From Bacteriovoracaceae bacterium UBA4096 (GTDB taxonomy: Bacteria > Bdellovibrionota > Bacteriovoracia > Bacteriovoracales > Bacteriovoracaceae), in NCBI GenBank assembly GCA_002381945.1, contig DFXY01000017.1:1-58461 (forward strand): a DNA stretch of 58,461 nucleotides, in the 5' to 3' direction. The notes under the pieces were generated by a model. The model did no database searches. It had not been told where the DNA came from and saw only the letters and a program-made list of their open reading frames with translations. How positions within the stretch are numbered: position 1 is the first letter of the stretch; the number at the start of each line of letters is the position of its first letter. This document shows positions 41,498-50,191 of this stretch, one piece after another. Position numbers and translations under genes: made by a program.

Positions 41498-42355
41498 ATG
41501 CCTAAATTGGCGGTTTTAGGAGCGGCCATCATACTCACTTCATGTGGTGGTTTTAAATTATTTGCCAATCAAACCCTTCCGCCTGCTGCTCAGCTCTCTC
41601 CCGCTCCCATGGAAAGACTCGCAAAAGAGGAAAACCAGCTCATCATAAAAGAATTAGATAAGAAACTTTTCTCACTTCATAGCTACTTCATTATTGGTCA
41701 AAAAAATCTAATACGCCTGGATTCCTCCTTAAAAGATTTAAATATTAACCAGCTCTATCGCTCCTATACTTACCTAAACCTCATGGCAGTCAGACCAAAA
41801 GTTCAGAAGATTGAAGAAGAAATCTTGACGCTTTCGAAGACTCTCTCGCCACATAAACTTACGATTATGACCGAAAGAGTGCGCGAATTTTCCTCTGGGT
41901 CATATCTTAAAAGTCTCAGTATCAAGAGGATTTCTGAAGCACTTCACGTCAATACCGGGACCTTAAGGCCATTCTCCAGTAAAGATATTGAAAGTGAGTA
42001 TCAGCGCCTCCTTGCGACTAAAGAATTTCATGTTTTTGAAAAGAACGTCGAGCACCTTGCCCATCTGCAACAGACCAGGTTTAAAGATCCGGTCAGAAGT
42101 CCAGCATCAACCGATGATAGCGAAACGACAGATTGGTCAGTGACTTTCAAACCTATTGATGAGAAATACTTTCGACCCGGTGACTTCGATAGTTTTGACT
42201 GGCTGGCCCAAACACCGGAAAAAATTGTAGAACGGTCGCTTAAGATGATAAAAAAGTCAAAGCGAGCATCTGGAGTTATTGTTTTCCACCAAAACCACCA
42301 GCACAGTAGAGAAGCCTCCGCTAAGATAAAAGATTTTTTAAACCATAGAAAGTGA
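41498..42355 (+). CDS. Lipoprotein with a C-terminal segment resembling the end of a polysaccharide deacetylase domain
   Basis: The 285-residue precursor has a lipobox (ILTSC, Cys16). Residues about 40-190 are helical and charged. The last 70 residues (FRPGDFDSFDWL, then RASGVIVFHQNHQHS and KIKDFLN) read like the final strand and helix of NodB-type polysaccharide deacetylases, where G-x-I-x-x-x-H precedes a terminal helix. The N-terminal NodB motifs (TFDDG, HxxxH) are absent, so it should not be an active deacetylase unless the resemblance is chance. AAAGGAGCAAG precedes the ATG. The next lipoprotein gene starts 10 bases after its stop. Confidence 0.6.
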   Translation: MPKLAVLGAAIILTSCGGFKLFANQTLPPAAQLSPAPMERLAKEENQLIIKELDKKLFSLHSYFIIGQKNLIRLDSSLKDLNINQLYRSYTYLNLMAVRPKVQKIEEEILTLSKTLSPHKLTIMTERVREFSSGSYLKSLSIKRISEALHVNTGTLRPFSSKDIESEYQRLLATKEFHVFEKNVEHLAHLQQTRFKDPVRSPASTDDSETTDWSVTFKPIDEKYFRPGDFDSFDWLAQTPEKIVERSLKMIKKSKRASGVIVFHQNHQHSREASAKIKDFLNHRK

Positions 42356-42365
42356 ATGAAGTTGT

Positions 42366-42875
42366 ATGTTTCAAAAATTATTAATCCTGATGCTCTTAAG
42401 TGCCTGTTCCACAACCACGAAAGTGCCCAAAGCAGCACCACAGGTTGAAGTGGCACCCAGGGAATTCTCACGAGGTGAGCTTATTTTAGGCACCCAACTT
42501 CTAACTAAAATATTTGACCAGGAAATGGCCCCACTTGAATGTGTGCCAGATGTGGATGAAGCGGCGTTACTCTTAAGGACAATTCGTCCTAGAATGGATA
42601 TTGTTCAAGATGATATGGAAGCATTATTAGACGATCCAAGAGAAGTAAATGACCTGATTAAAACTTGTGATCAAAACTGTACATGCGGTTACGTGGACGA
42701 ACTTCTGAGAGAGCACCTGGTAAATTTAAGTAAGCCTCAACGTATACTTCTGAATAAGAAGAAATCCGACAAAGAAATCAATCGCTGTTTAAATTTCGTA
42801 CAGGCAACTTTTTGTCAAAGCGATCTCTTTAAAACACTTAATCAAGAAAAAGAAGATTTTAGCTTCGAAGAGTAA
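42366..42875 (+). CDS. Cys-rich lipoprotein, 169 residues
   Basis: The lipobox LLSAC (Cys14) follows a short signal peptide. The mature protein has six further Cys, three of them close together (LIKTCDQNCTCGYVD), with the others before and after (LECVPD, NRCLNF, TFCQSD). This suggests disulfide bonds or a metal site in the periplasm. It follows the other lipoprotein gene by 10 bases, so the two are one operon. Its end overlaps the convergent proC gene by 17 bases. No family recognised. Confidence 0.65.
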   Translation: MFQKLLILMLLSACSTTTKVPKAAPQVEVAPREFSRGELILGTQLLTKIFDQEMAPLECVPDVDEAALLLRTIRPRMDIVQDDMEALLDDPREVNDLIKTCDQNCTCGYVDELLREHLVNLSKPQRILLNKKKSDKEINRCLNFVQATFCQSDLFKTLNQEKEDFSFEE

Positions 42876-43644
42876 CCTTGATTTCGACCGCTCTTTTCTT
42901 CCCGGCCTCAATAGCAGATTTTAGCTTCTGAGAAAGGTCAGATTCACGCCAATAATTCAGGACAGCGATGGTCACTCCCCCTTTGGAGGTGACTTTTGTG
43001 GTTAATTCATCCAAAGAATCAGAGCTAGCACTCAGATTTTTTGCGGCCCCTTTTATCACTTGCCTGACTAATTTCTCGCGATCCTCATCCCCCAAGGATT
43101 CAAATGAGGCCGAAAGATTTTTAGCAAATTCATAAATAAAAGCAGGTCCGGAACCAGTCAACAGAGTAAGCTCCTCGAGCTCAGACTCCGTGACGACCAA
43201 AGAGGTCCCAAGCTTGGCAAAAAGGGCCTGAAAAGAAGGGAGGCGGACCTTAGATGAATCAGAAGCGAGTAAAGTAACTCCTTCATTAAATTCTACCGGC
43301 ATATTAGGCATGATTCTGATTAACTCTTTTATACCTAACATTTTTATTTGATCTGCTTCAGAAACTGCAGCTAACATGCTGACAAAAAGTGATTCTTTAA
43401 ACTGGCCATTAAGACTTGCACTAAGAACAGGTAACTGTTGCGGCTTGCAGCCAATTAAAATCCAATCTGGTGACTCCATCAATTTGAGATCATTGATGGC
43501 ACGTGCTCCAACTCTGCCTGCCAGCTTCTGGGCCGAAATGCCGGAGGGTGAATAAATCACCCAGCTCGCAAGATTTTCGGTCTTCTTCAGACCTGTAAGT
43601 ATTGCTTCCGTCATTTTACCTGCGCCCAGGACGAGAACCTTCAT
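42859..43644 (-). CDS. proC: Pyrroline-5-carboxylate reductase
   Basis: The 261-residue protein begins MKVLVLGAGKMTEAIL, the dinucleotide-binding loop of ProC, has IRIMPNMPVEFNEGVT and, in the dimerisation domain, LTGSGPAFIYEFA and VTSKGGVTIAVL. It reduces pyrroline-5-carboxylate to proline with NAD(P)H. The start overlaps the stop of putA (ATGA). That makes a proline-forming enzyme translationally coupled to the proline-degrading enzyme, which is unusual. ProA and ProB are not in the window, so the pyrroline-5-carboxylate may come from PutA itself or from ornithine. Confidence 0.93.
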   Translation of the reverse strand: MKVLVLGAGKMTEAILTGLKKTENLASWVIYSPSGISAQKLAGRVGARAINDLKLMESPDWILIGCKPQQLPVLSASLNGQFKESLFVSMLAAVSEADQIKMLGIKELIRIMPNMPVEFNEGVTLLASDSSKVRLPSFQALFAKLGTSLVVTESELEELTLLTGSGPAFIYEFAKNLSASFESLGDEDREKLVRQVIKGAAKNLSASSDSLDELTTKVTSKGGVTIAVLNYWRESDLSQKLKSAIEAGKKRAVEIKVTLRS

Positions 43645-46600
43645 GTATTCAACTCCAAAGGTGCCCCATGCCTCATGGTATTAATGGCCAAAGATCTCGT
43701 CCATACGAACTGATCCAAGACATGTGAAGGCAGATGAAGAGAAACTCCATCAATTTCTGATAGGATTAAACGCATGGTTTCGTTCAAGGCATCCCCATCC
43801 AGTAATTGCTTATACAAAACATTTTGAAATTGAACGTAGTGTCCGGCATATACGAAGCTGTACTTAGCTTCTTTAAATAATTTGCCCAGAGAATCAGGTG
43901 AGATCAATGTGCAGTCAATATTGGACTTGGAAAAGCCTGCTTTCCATGCCAATTCCAGAATGCCTTTCCAAGTCGCATAGGCCTCTTCAGTCACACATGC
44001 GATGGATAATCCACAGCCTAAGGCCAGAGCACTAAAAAGATAATGGATCGACTTCACGCTTGGTCGCGATCCGACAGTGACAAAGAGTCCGGCCTCTTTA
44101 ATAAGCGACTTATCATTGTAACTTAATTGTCCAGGAATCACGAAATTCAGGTGCCTGCCGTTTAGATAAGAATTCAGATTAAGCTTGGTCCATTCGATGA
44201 AATGAGATAATTGGGCCTTATCTTTTTCATTCACTGTCCCCATGAACAGTTCGTACTGCTCAAGAAAAGAGCGTCCAAAATTTTCAAAACGTGAAACTCT
44301 TCCAGTAACCGAAATAAGTGATGGTCGCGGTATATTTAAATGATAACCACTGTCCTTACCCCATTTAGGCTCTTCACGATGAGTGTCTTGAGTTGAAAGA
44401 AGGTAATGAAATTCTTTTAAGTAATCAGTACCACCGGCCTTGGGCCCTGTACCAGATAGCTTAAATCCTCCAAAAGGCTCAATCCCTACCCTCGCTCCTG
44501 TGCATGTTCTATTAACATAAAGGTTACCTGCACGAAGGAACTTAACGAGAAAATCAATGTCATCCTGTGACTGAGAGTAAACCCCCCCTGTCAAAGCATA
44601 TTCAGTTCCATTAAATAATTCGACTGCTTCAATTAAAGACTCGTATTCAGTTAAATGAATGACTGGCCCAAAGATTTCACGCTGTGCCCAGGACTCTTTT
44701 TTACGTGCCTGATGAGGAGGAACCTCAAAAAGCGCAGGTCCAACACAAAAGCCTGGTAATTTCTCAAAAGAGCGATCAATTAGAATTTTCCCATTGACCC
44801 GAATGGCCTCATCTTTTGCCTCTTCTACAGCTTTTCTGACACGTTCCTGATCTGCCTGAGTAATAAGAGGATTAACTGAAGTAGATGGATCCAGGGCCTC
44901 ACCCACTTTTAAGTCGCGGATTGCCTGAACCAGGCGGGTGATCAAAGCGTCTTTAACTTCTTTATGTACAATCACCCGAGAAGCTGCCGAACATTTCTGA
45001 CCTGAGTGACCGAAGGCCGAACTTAGTATGCCGGAAATTGTTTCATCTAGTTCACAGTTATTTGTGACGATAATGGCATTTTTACCTCCCATCTCAGTGA
45101 TAATTTTCTTCTGCATAGGAATCTGGTGATAGTAATGCTCAAGCATGTTCTGCCCGGAATGACGATAAATCCACTGGCCTACACTTTTAGAACCGGTAAA
45201 GACGACACCCGCTGTTCTTTGGTGAGTGACTAAAGGTGCACCAACGACTTCTCCATCTCCCAAAATAAGGTGAAAGATATCTTTAGGGACACCGGCCTCA
45301 ATTAAGAGGTTGTATAGTTCAATACCAATTAATGGGGTTTGCTCAGCAGGCTTTAAAACGACTGCATTGCCGGCAACCAAAGGTGCCACAGTCATCCCGC
45401 AGGGAATAGCGAGAGGAAAATTCCATGGAGCAATCACTGCAATGACACCACGATTTGTATATTTCTGGCCGGACAACTGAAGCTGAATTTCCTGTCGGGC
45501 ATAAAAATTGATAAAATCAATGGCCTCATCCACATCGGCCAGGGCCTCAGACATGGTTTTTCCTGCCTCATAAATCATGACAGCTGCCAGTTTATTACGC
45601 CTTAAAAGCATAAGGTCTGCAGCTTTTAAGAGAACTGAGACACGATAGAGTGTCAGGGACTGCTTGCTCCACCAGCTCTTTAACAAGCTGGCTTCGGCTT
45701 CCTCGACAGCTTTAATCGCATCGGCATTGGTGTTTTCTTTAACTGTGCCTATAATTAAATCAGGACGTGAACTACAAATGACTGGAGTCTCACCCGAGTT
45801 CTTCATCTCTTGTTGACGGAAAGCAATCGAAAGACCAAATTCTTCAATCGCTTTTTCCAGCGCCTTTCTTTCATAAGGGACATAGATCTTCAGTGGTCTA
45901 ACCGGGGTAAAATCACTCTTTAGTTGAGTCAAAAAAGAATCAAGATGAAGAGCGCTGGTTTTCTTTTTATTAAGATGAACTTCCACTGGGGAAATAAGAC
46001 CACTGGCCTTCTGATGGGAACGCATAATAGAGAGTACGCCGACCTGAGAAGAATTCTCCATAATCCGGCGAACTAAATAGGCCATCCCAACCAGAAGATT
46101 GCCGATAGGCATATAGTTTCTGGTAGGCCATCCCATCTTCGCCAAACCGTGAGAGAGGGCCTCATAAGTCATATGCAAACATTGATGTTCTATGACTGGG
46201 GCCTGCGGGAAACGAAGCTCCCTGACACTTTCAACAAAAGCATGATCTTGAAGGTTATGAGAGCCAATCGCCAGATGAATATGTTGATGATGCTTAAGGG
46301 CCAGATAGGCCAGCTGCCTGAAGTGAAGATCAGATTCTTCCTTATTAAGAAACTGAGGAGGAGTGAATTGATGGGCTTCCCCCTCAATTGTCTCCGCATC
46401 CCAGTAAGCACCCTTGACCAGACGAATGCACATACGGTGCTGTCGCTTTTTTGCCAGCTCGATAACATCCATCAAGTGTTTAGAGCCATCCCTTAAATAC
46501 GCCTGAACCACTATGCCTGTCTGAGCGTAATCTTTAAGCTCTGCCGTCTCTAGAAGAACTTTTTCATAAATACTCAGGACAAGGTCACGATAGTGGTAGT

Positions 46601-47801
46601 GTTCAGCATCGACTTGAATGAAGACCTCTTCTCTTTCTGCTTCCTGAAGAATGCGTTTTAAACGAGGAGCAACTTTAGCATAAGTGGCCTCAAATGCCTG
46701 AGGCCTGAAGTCATGAGAAAGGGCCGACACCTTGATAGAAACGTGGGCCTTTAATATACCGGCCTTGTTTTTCTCACCTTTGGGAATATGTTGCTTGAGA
46801 CCATGAATCAGTTGAAGAACTTTTTCAAAATATTCATCAGCTTCTTTAGCAGAAACCACCAATTCACCTAACTGGTCTAAAGTCGCCTCACGGTTAGTAT
46901 CACGCAGGGCCTGAAGCGTTTCATGAGAAGTATTAATGCTTTCACCGGCTATAAAGCGCTTGGCCATCATCCGGACCATAAATCTCACGATTGCGGCAAG
47001 GGGTGCTGCCGGAAGGAAACTAGCCAGCTGAAGCCCGAGACTGAAAATGACAGTCAGATACATAGGAAGCTGACGGCCACCTCTTTTTTTCTGGAGCGAG
47101 ATCGCCCGGGAGTCTTCACCTAAACGTCTCAAACTTTCGAGGAGATTTCTTTTAACTTCTTTACCTGTCTTGTCGTGATCAAGTGAAGGTAGCAAGGCGA
47201 GAAACTTCAGAAGGTGAACACGGATCAGGTCATATTGAGCGGTTAACGTAAGTCCATAATCAGAAATCTTTTCAAAGAGGCTTGAGCGGTAATCGCCCAC
47301 TTTCTTCACCAGCTGCTTCAGGATTTCTTTGGCGTTCTCATCAACATCTACCCACTGGTCCCTTTCAAGCAACTGGGGAAGATCATACTGCATAGACACC
47401 CACTCAATCTCACTCGGAAAATGAGAAGGTGAAAGAGTACTGATCTTTTCAATATGATCTTTTAATTTGAAAAATATTTTTTCAATGTCCTGATCTATCA
47501 GAACAGGATTCACTTCATGAAGCTTTAAAAGAGCGAGCTCTCGTGACAAACGTCTGGTCCCGATGTAAATAGATTTCTCCTCGGGTCTGACAGCACAAAG
47601 AAATGGGTAAGCATCAATTACGACTTCACGGCGAAAGCCGCTTCCAGAATTTCTTCTCATTACAAACTGGATCAATTGATCAATATCACCATGAAGTATT
47701 CCATCAGGGAAGAGAATCGAATCAAACTCCTCGTAGAAAGAAACCTGCCACTGATCAAGAACTACTCGCTTCCTTACAACAGGAATACCTTTATCATTCA
47801 C
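43641..47801 (-). CDS. putA: Bifunctional proline dehydrogenase / pyrroline-5-carboxylate dehydrogenase
   Basis: The 1386-residue protein oxidises proline to glutamate in two steps. The FAD proline dehydrogenase barrel spans about 330-630 (VDAEHYHYRD, RLVKGAYWDAE, AIGSHN). The aldehyde dehydrogenase domain spans about 700-1150 (VIAPWNFPLAI, VFTGSKSVG, ITEMGGKNAI with Glu near 902, SGQKCSAASRV with Cys near 935). A C-terminal domain of about 220 residues ends TMRHGAPLEL, as in long PutA proteins. There is no N-terminal ribbon-helix-helix repressor domain; instead about 230 residues of unassigned sequence precede the core. The start is GTG with GGAGG upstream. Confidence 0.95.
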   Translation of the reverse strand: MNDKGIPVVRKRVVLDQWQVSFYEEFDSILFPDGILHGDIDQLIQFVMRRNSGSGFRREVVIDAYPFLCAVRPEEKSIYIGTRRLSRELALLKLHEVNPVLIDQDIEKIFFKLKDHIEKISTLSPSHFPSEIEWVSMQYDLPQLLERDQWVDVDENAKEILKQLVKKVGDYRSSLFEKISDYGLTLTAQYDLIRVHLLKFLALLPSLDHDKTGKEVKRNLLESLRRLGEDSRAISLQKKRGGRQLPMYLTVIFSLGLQLASFLPAAPLAAIVRFMVRMMAKRFIAGESINTSHETLQALRDTNREATLDQLGELVVSAKEADEYFEKVLQLIHGLKQHIPKGEKNKAGILKAHVSIKVSALSHDFRPQAFEATYAKVAPRLKRILQEAEREEVFIQVDAEHYHYRDLVLSIYEKVLLETAELKDYAQTGIVVQAYLRDGSKHLMDVIELAKKRQHRMCIRLVKGAYWDAETIEGEAHQFTPPQFLNKEESDLHFRQLAYLALKHHQHIHLAIGSHNLQDHAFVESVRELRFPQAPVIEHQCLHMTYEALSHGLAKMGWPTRNYMPIGNLLVGMAYLVRRIMENSSQVGVLSIMRSHQKASGLISPVEVHLNKKKTSALHLDSFLTQLKSDFTPVRPLKIYVPYERKALEKAIEEFGLSIAFRQQEMKNSGETPVICSSRPDLIIGTVKENTNADAIKAVEEAEASLLKSWWSKQSLTLYRVSVLLKAADLMLLRRNKLAAVMIYEAGKTMSEALADVDEAIDFINFYARQEIQLQLSGQKYTNRGVIAVIAPWNFPLAIPCGMTVAPLVAGNAVVLKPAEQTPLIGIELYNLLIEAGVPKDIFHLILGDGEVVGAPLVTHQRTAGVVFTGSKSVGQWIYRHSGQNMLEHYYHQIPMQKKIITEMGGKNAIIVTNNCELDETISGILSSAFGHSGQKCSAASRVIVHKEVKDALITRLVQAIRDLKVGEALDPSTSVNPLITQADQERVRKAVEEAKDEAIRVNGKILIDRSFEKLPGFCVGPALFEVPPHQARKKESWAQREIFGPVIHLTEYESLIEAVELFNGTEYALTGGVYSQSQDDIDFLVKFLRAGNLYVNRTCTGARVGIEPFGGFKLSGTGPKAGGTDYLKEFHYLLSTQDTHREEPKWGKDSGYHLNIPRPSLISVTGRVSRFENFGRSFLEQYELFMGTVNEKDKAQLSHFIEWTKLNLNSYLNGRHLNFVIPGQLSYNDKSLIKEAGLFVTVGSRPSVKSIHYLFSALALGCGLSIACVTEEAYATWKGILELAWKAGFSKSNIDCTLISPDSLGKLFKEAKYSFVYAGHYVQFQNVLYKQLLDGDALNETMRLILSEIDGVSLHLPSHVLDQFVWTRSLAINTMRHGAPLELNT

Positions 47802-47877
47802 TAGGGGCCTCCAAAAAATTTAAACACCTCAATTTACCCTCAAAATGTGATTCAGCATAGTATCCTGTAAGGAGAAA

Positions 47878-47907
47878 TTGACGGCTTTACTCGAGAGGCC
47901 CTAAAAT
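47878..47907 (+). promoter_or_regulatory. Promoter for a leaderless gene at 47914
   Basis: TTGACG at 47878-47883, an 18-base spacer, and TAAAAT at 47902-47907 make a good promoter. Six bases follow (aatcct) and then the ATG at 47914, which therefore lies at the predicted +1. This is the clearest leaderless start in the window. Confidence 0.6.
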
Positions 47908-47913
47908 AATCCT

Positions 47914-49047
47914 ATGGCCCAACTTTTATTATTCATGGTCTATTTTAATGTTCAGGTTTGGGGAAATTCCTATACTCTTGCCGATTTGGAAGTCCTGACT
48001 GCCGAGGAAGGCCATGACGAATTCTTTAAACATGCCCTGGATATCAGGCCCAGTGAGAGACAAGAGGCCTGGAAAAACATGGTTTCCAAAATGGGAGACC
48101 TTTATTCACGAAAAGTTCTTCAAAAAGCAGAATTAAATAAGACTGACTTCCATAAGATCGAGCAACTCTATAGCTGGCCAACCCTAAAACTGGACGATGT
48201 TTTTCGTCTAAGACGCCAGGAAATCGGACTTCGCTATCTAAAAAGCTGCTTAAAATCAGAAAATCCTTGCTGGAATGAACTTAAGGCCTTTTGGGAAAAA
48301 GATAAAACCGATGCAGACACTGCCTATAAGTTGGCAGACTTAACCTTGGGACTTCCGGACTCGCCAATTTCCACATGGACTCTTTTAGATGTGGCCCTAA
48401 AAAGTCCTTTAAGTGAATTCTACTGTAAAAAAGAATTTGTAATGGATGCCTTATGGGGGAAGATCGAAATCGATTATGTCAGATTAGGTCCGGAAGGTGA
48501 CCTGATGAAGAAAATAGATCAAACCATCCATCCAGACTGTATACCAGTATTGGTCGGGGAGGCCAGAAAGCGGCTCTACCATCCACCAAAAGTATTTGAT
48601 CGGGAACTATCCTTTCAGATTTTAAAATCCCAAAGTAAGGCCGATCAGGCGGTAACAGACTTCTTTTACACTGTTTATCTTTTAGATACCCCTTCTCAAG
48701 GTGAACTTTTCAATTATTCCTGGAACCGGGTCAAAGAACTAGGCGGAAAAATGAACCGGAGGGAAACTGTATTGAAAAAGCTAAAAAGTCTGGATCCTTT
48801 ACCTGACGCCATCCTTTCTACATTAGACCAAACAAAAAAACGGGTTGTACTCGGCCATTTCAAAACCTACTTCCCAGAATATTTAGATCATTACACTGAT
48901 CAATGCGTGAAGTTTTATGGGGGTAAAGGAAGTTTTCCTTCAGGCAATCCCACTCTCCACTGCCAGGAATTTATGAACTCAGAACTGGCCCCCCTTATCA
49001 TTGATGATTTCAAAATCAAAAAGTACCAAGAAGTTAGAAAAATTTAA
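47914..49047 (+). CDS. Exported protein, 377 residues, unknown function
   Basis: A short signal peptide (about 1-17, QVWG|N) precedes a helical, charged protein that looks like a helix-repeat scaffold. Cys pairs occur at KSCLKSENPCW and later at EFYCKKE, HPDCIPV, DQCVKF and LHCQEF. I recognise no enzyme motif. No ribosome binding site is present. The start codon coincides with the predicted transcription start of a good promoter. The 3' end is followed by a bidirectional terminator shared with the convergent histone-like gene. Confidence 0.65.
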   Translation: MAQLLLFMVYFNVQVWGNSYTLADLEVLTAEEGHDEFFKHALDIRPSERQEAWKNMVSKMGDLYSRKVLQKAELNKTDFHKIEQLYSWPTLKLDDVFRLRRQEIGLRYLKSCLKSENPCWNELKAFWEKDKTDADTAYKLADLTLGLPDSPISTWTLLDVALKSPLSEFYCKKEFVMDALWGKIEIDYVRLGPEGDLMKKIDQTIHPDCIPVLVGEARKRLYHPPKVFDRELSFQILKSQSKADQAVTDFFYTVYLLDTPSQGELFNYSWNRVKELGGKMNRRETVLKKLKSLDPLPDAILSTLDQTKKRVVLGHFKTYFPEYLDHYTDQCVKFYGGKGSFPSGNPTLHCQEFMNSELAPLIIDDFKIKKYQEVRKI

Positions 49048-49065
49048 GCTTTAAACAAAAAAAAA

Positions 49066-49088
49066 GGCCATCCGAAGATGGCCCTTTT
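49066..49088. terminator. Bidirectional terminator between the 377-residue protein and histone-like genes
   Basis: GGCCATC and GATGGCC pair around CGAA, with A-run before and CTTTT after. T-runs are thus present for both directions between two convergent genes. Confidence 0.75.
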
Positions 49089-49107
49089 ATAAGAATCTTT
49101 TTTCAGA

Positions 49108-49602
49108 TTACTTAAGGTGATTAGAAACAAGTTTAGTCATTTCAAACATAGTAACTTGTTTTTTACCGCCGAAAACAGCTTTTAGCTTGTCATCAGCATT
49201 GATCGCGCGACGGTTCTTAGCATCTTGAAGGTCATGCTTCTTGATGTATGCCCATACTTTCTTCATTACTTCTGTACGAGGGATCGGAGATCCACCAACG
49301 ATTTCAGCAAGCTCTTTTGAAGGATTAAGCGGTCTCATGAAAGCAGCATTTGGCTTACGGGCCGTCTTCTTCTTAGGAGCAGCTACTTTTTTTGCAGTTG
49401 CTTTCTTAGGAGCAGCTACTTTTTTTGTTGTTGCTTTCTTAGGAGCAGCTACTTTTTTTGCAGTTGCTTTTTTAGGAGCAGCTTTTTTTGCAGTTGCTTT
49501 TTTAGGAGCAGCTACTTTTTTTGCAGTTGCTTTTTTAGGAGCAGCTTTTTTTGCAGTTGCTTTCTTAGGAGCAGCAGCTTTTTTTGTTGTCTTCTTAGCC
49601 AT
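49108..49602 (-). CDS. Histone H1-like Lys/Ala/Pro tail fused to a SWIB domain
   Basis: The 164-residue protein has two parts. Residues 2-82 are tandem repeats of the type AAPKKATAKKV, very basic and disordered, like histone H1 or Hc1/Hc2 tails. Residues about 88-164 form a SWIB/MDM2-like domain (FMRPLNPSKELAEIVGG, RTEVMKKVWAYIKKHDLQD, NRRAINADDKLKAVFGG, MFEMTKLVSNHLK). The tail should bind and compact DNA. SWIB domains in bacteria occur mostly in Chlamydiae and some predators and often sit with such tails. GGAGG precedes the ATG. Abundant expression is suggested by the strong ribosome site and a terminator after the gene. Confidence 0.92.
   Translation of the reverse strand: MAKKTTKKAAAPKKATAKKAAPKKATAKKVAAPKKATAKKAAPKKATAKKVAAPKKATTKKVAAPKKATAKKVAAPKKKTARKPNAAFMRPLNPSKELAEIVGGSPIPRTEVMKKVWAYIKKHDLQDAKNRRAINADDKLKAVFGGKKQVTMFEMTKLVSNHLK
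49357..49599 (-). repeat. Tandem coding repeats of the histone-like tail
   Basis: Units of 33 and 30 bases alternate (11- and 10-residue repeats AAPKKATAKKV and AAPKKATAKK). Units are nearly identical at the DNA level, so length variation between strains by slippage or recombination is likely. Confidence 0.85.
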
Positions 49603-49656
49603 AAAATTCCTCCGTCTAATTTGGGAAACGTAGTTCCCTTTGGTTTATATTGGCTT

Positions 49657-50109
49657 CTATAGAACTTTTACCCATTCGATAATATTATTACTGATTCCAA
49701 AAGCATTTCCGGTTCTTTTATAGCCATGACTCTCATTTAGAGCAATCATGCGGAAATTATCAACCGGACAATAGTTTATCACTTGTCGGATGTGCTGTTT
49801 TTTAGCTTCTTCCTCGTAAAAATTCTTAATCTGATGGGAAAAGCCATTCCCCTGGAAAGCCATTTTGATCGGAGTGTTCTTAGTGAAGAGGGTTTCTCCA
49901 TCCTTTCTCATCAAAACTGCGGCCACAATCTCGTCATCTGTCATTACAGAGTAGAGTTTCCATCCCGTCTTAACTTCTTTTTTAATGTTATCTAATGACC
50001 AGGAGAAATCCTGGGTGTCTGTGAAGGCCTGTATGTCGAATTTAGAGAGATTAACAACCTCTTCTTCTTTTTTGGCCTCTTTAAAAATTAACGATCTGGT
50101 TTCTTCCAT
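49657..50109 (-). CDS. GNAT-type N-acetyltransferase-like protein
   Basis: The 150-residue protein ends with a GNAT-like half: AFQGNGFSHQIKNFYEEEAKK fits the acetyl-CoA pyrophosphate loop (Q-x-x-G-x-G/A) and following helix, and NYCPVDNFRMIALNESHGYKRTG fits the last strands (N...a..ly...GF). The N-terminal half is divergent. Substrate unknown. A weak purine-rich stretch (AGAAGAAA) precedes the ATG. It is a single gene between the histone-like gene and the IscU-like gene on the same strand, with gaps too long for tight coupling. Confidence 0.7.
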   Translation of the reverse strand: MEETRSLIFKEAKKEEEVVNLSKFDIQAFTDTQDFSWSLDNIKKEVKTGWKLYSVMTDDEIVAAVLMRKDGETLFTKNTPIKMAFQGNGFSHQIKNFYEEEAKKQHIRQVINYCPVDNFRMIALNESHGYKRTGNAFGISNNIIEWVKVL

Positions 50110-50191
50110 TTTCTTCTTTTGAATAATTGTCTAATCAACTCTTGTTCATATTGTAGCGGTAATATTTTCATTTAATCAAACTTATTTTTTT

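Noticed and set aside
46149..46496. A 115-residue plus-strand frame inside putA
   Set aside because: It is antisense to the proline dehydrogenase core, whose motifs are intact.
49357..49599. Regularly repeated DNA that could suggest a CRISPR array
   Set aside because: The repeats have no unique spacers, are in frame, and encode the basic tail of a SWIB-fusion protein.
49241..49633. A 130-residue plus-strand frame rich in Ala, Phe and Leu that looks like a membrane protein
   Set aside because: It is the antisense shadow of the Lys/Ala/Pro repeats of the histone-like gene; the repeat DNA keeps the opposite strand open.
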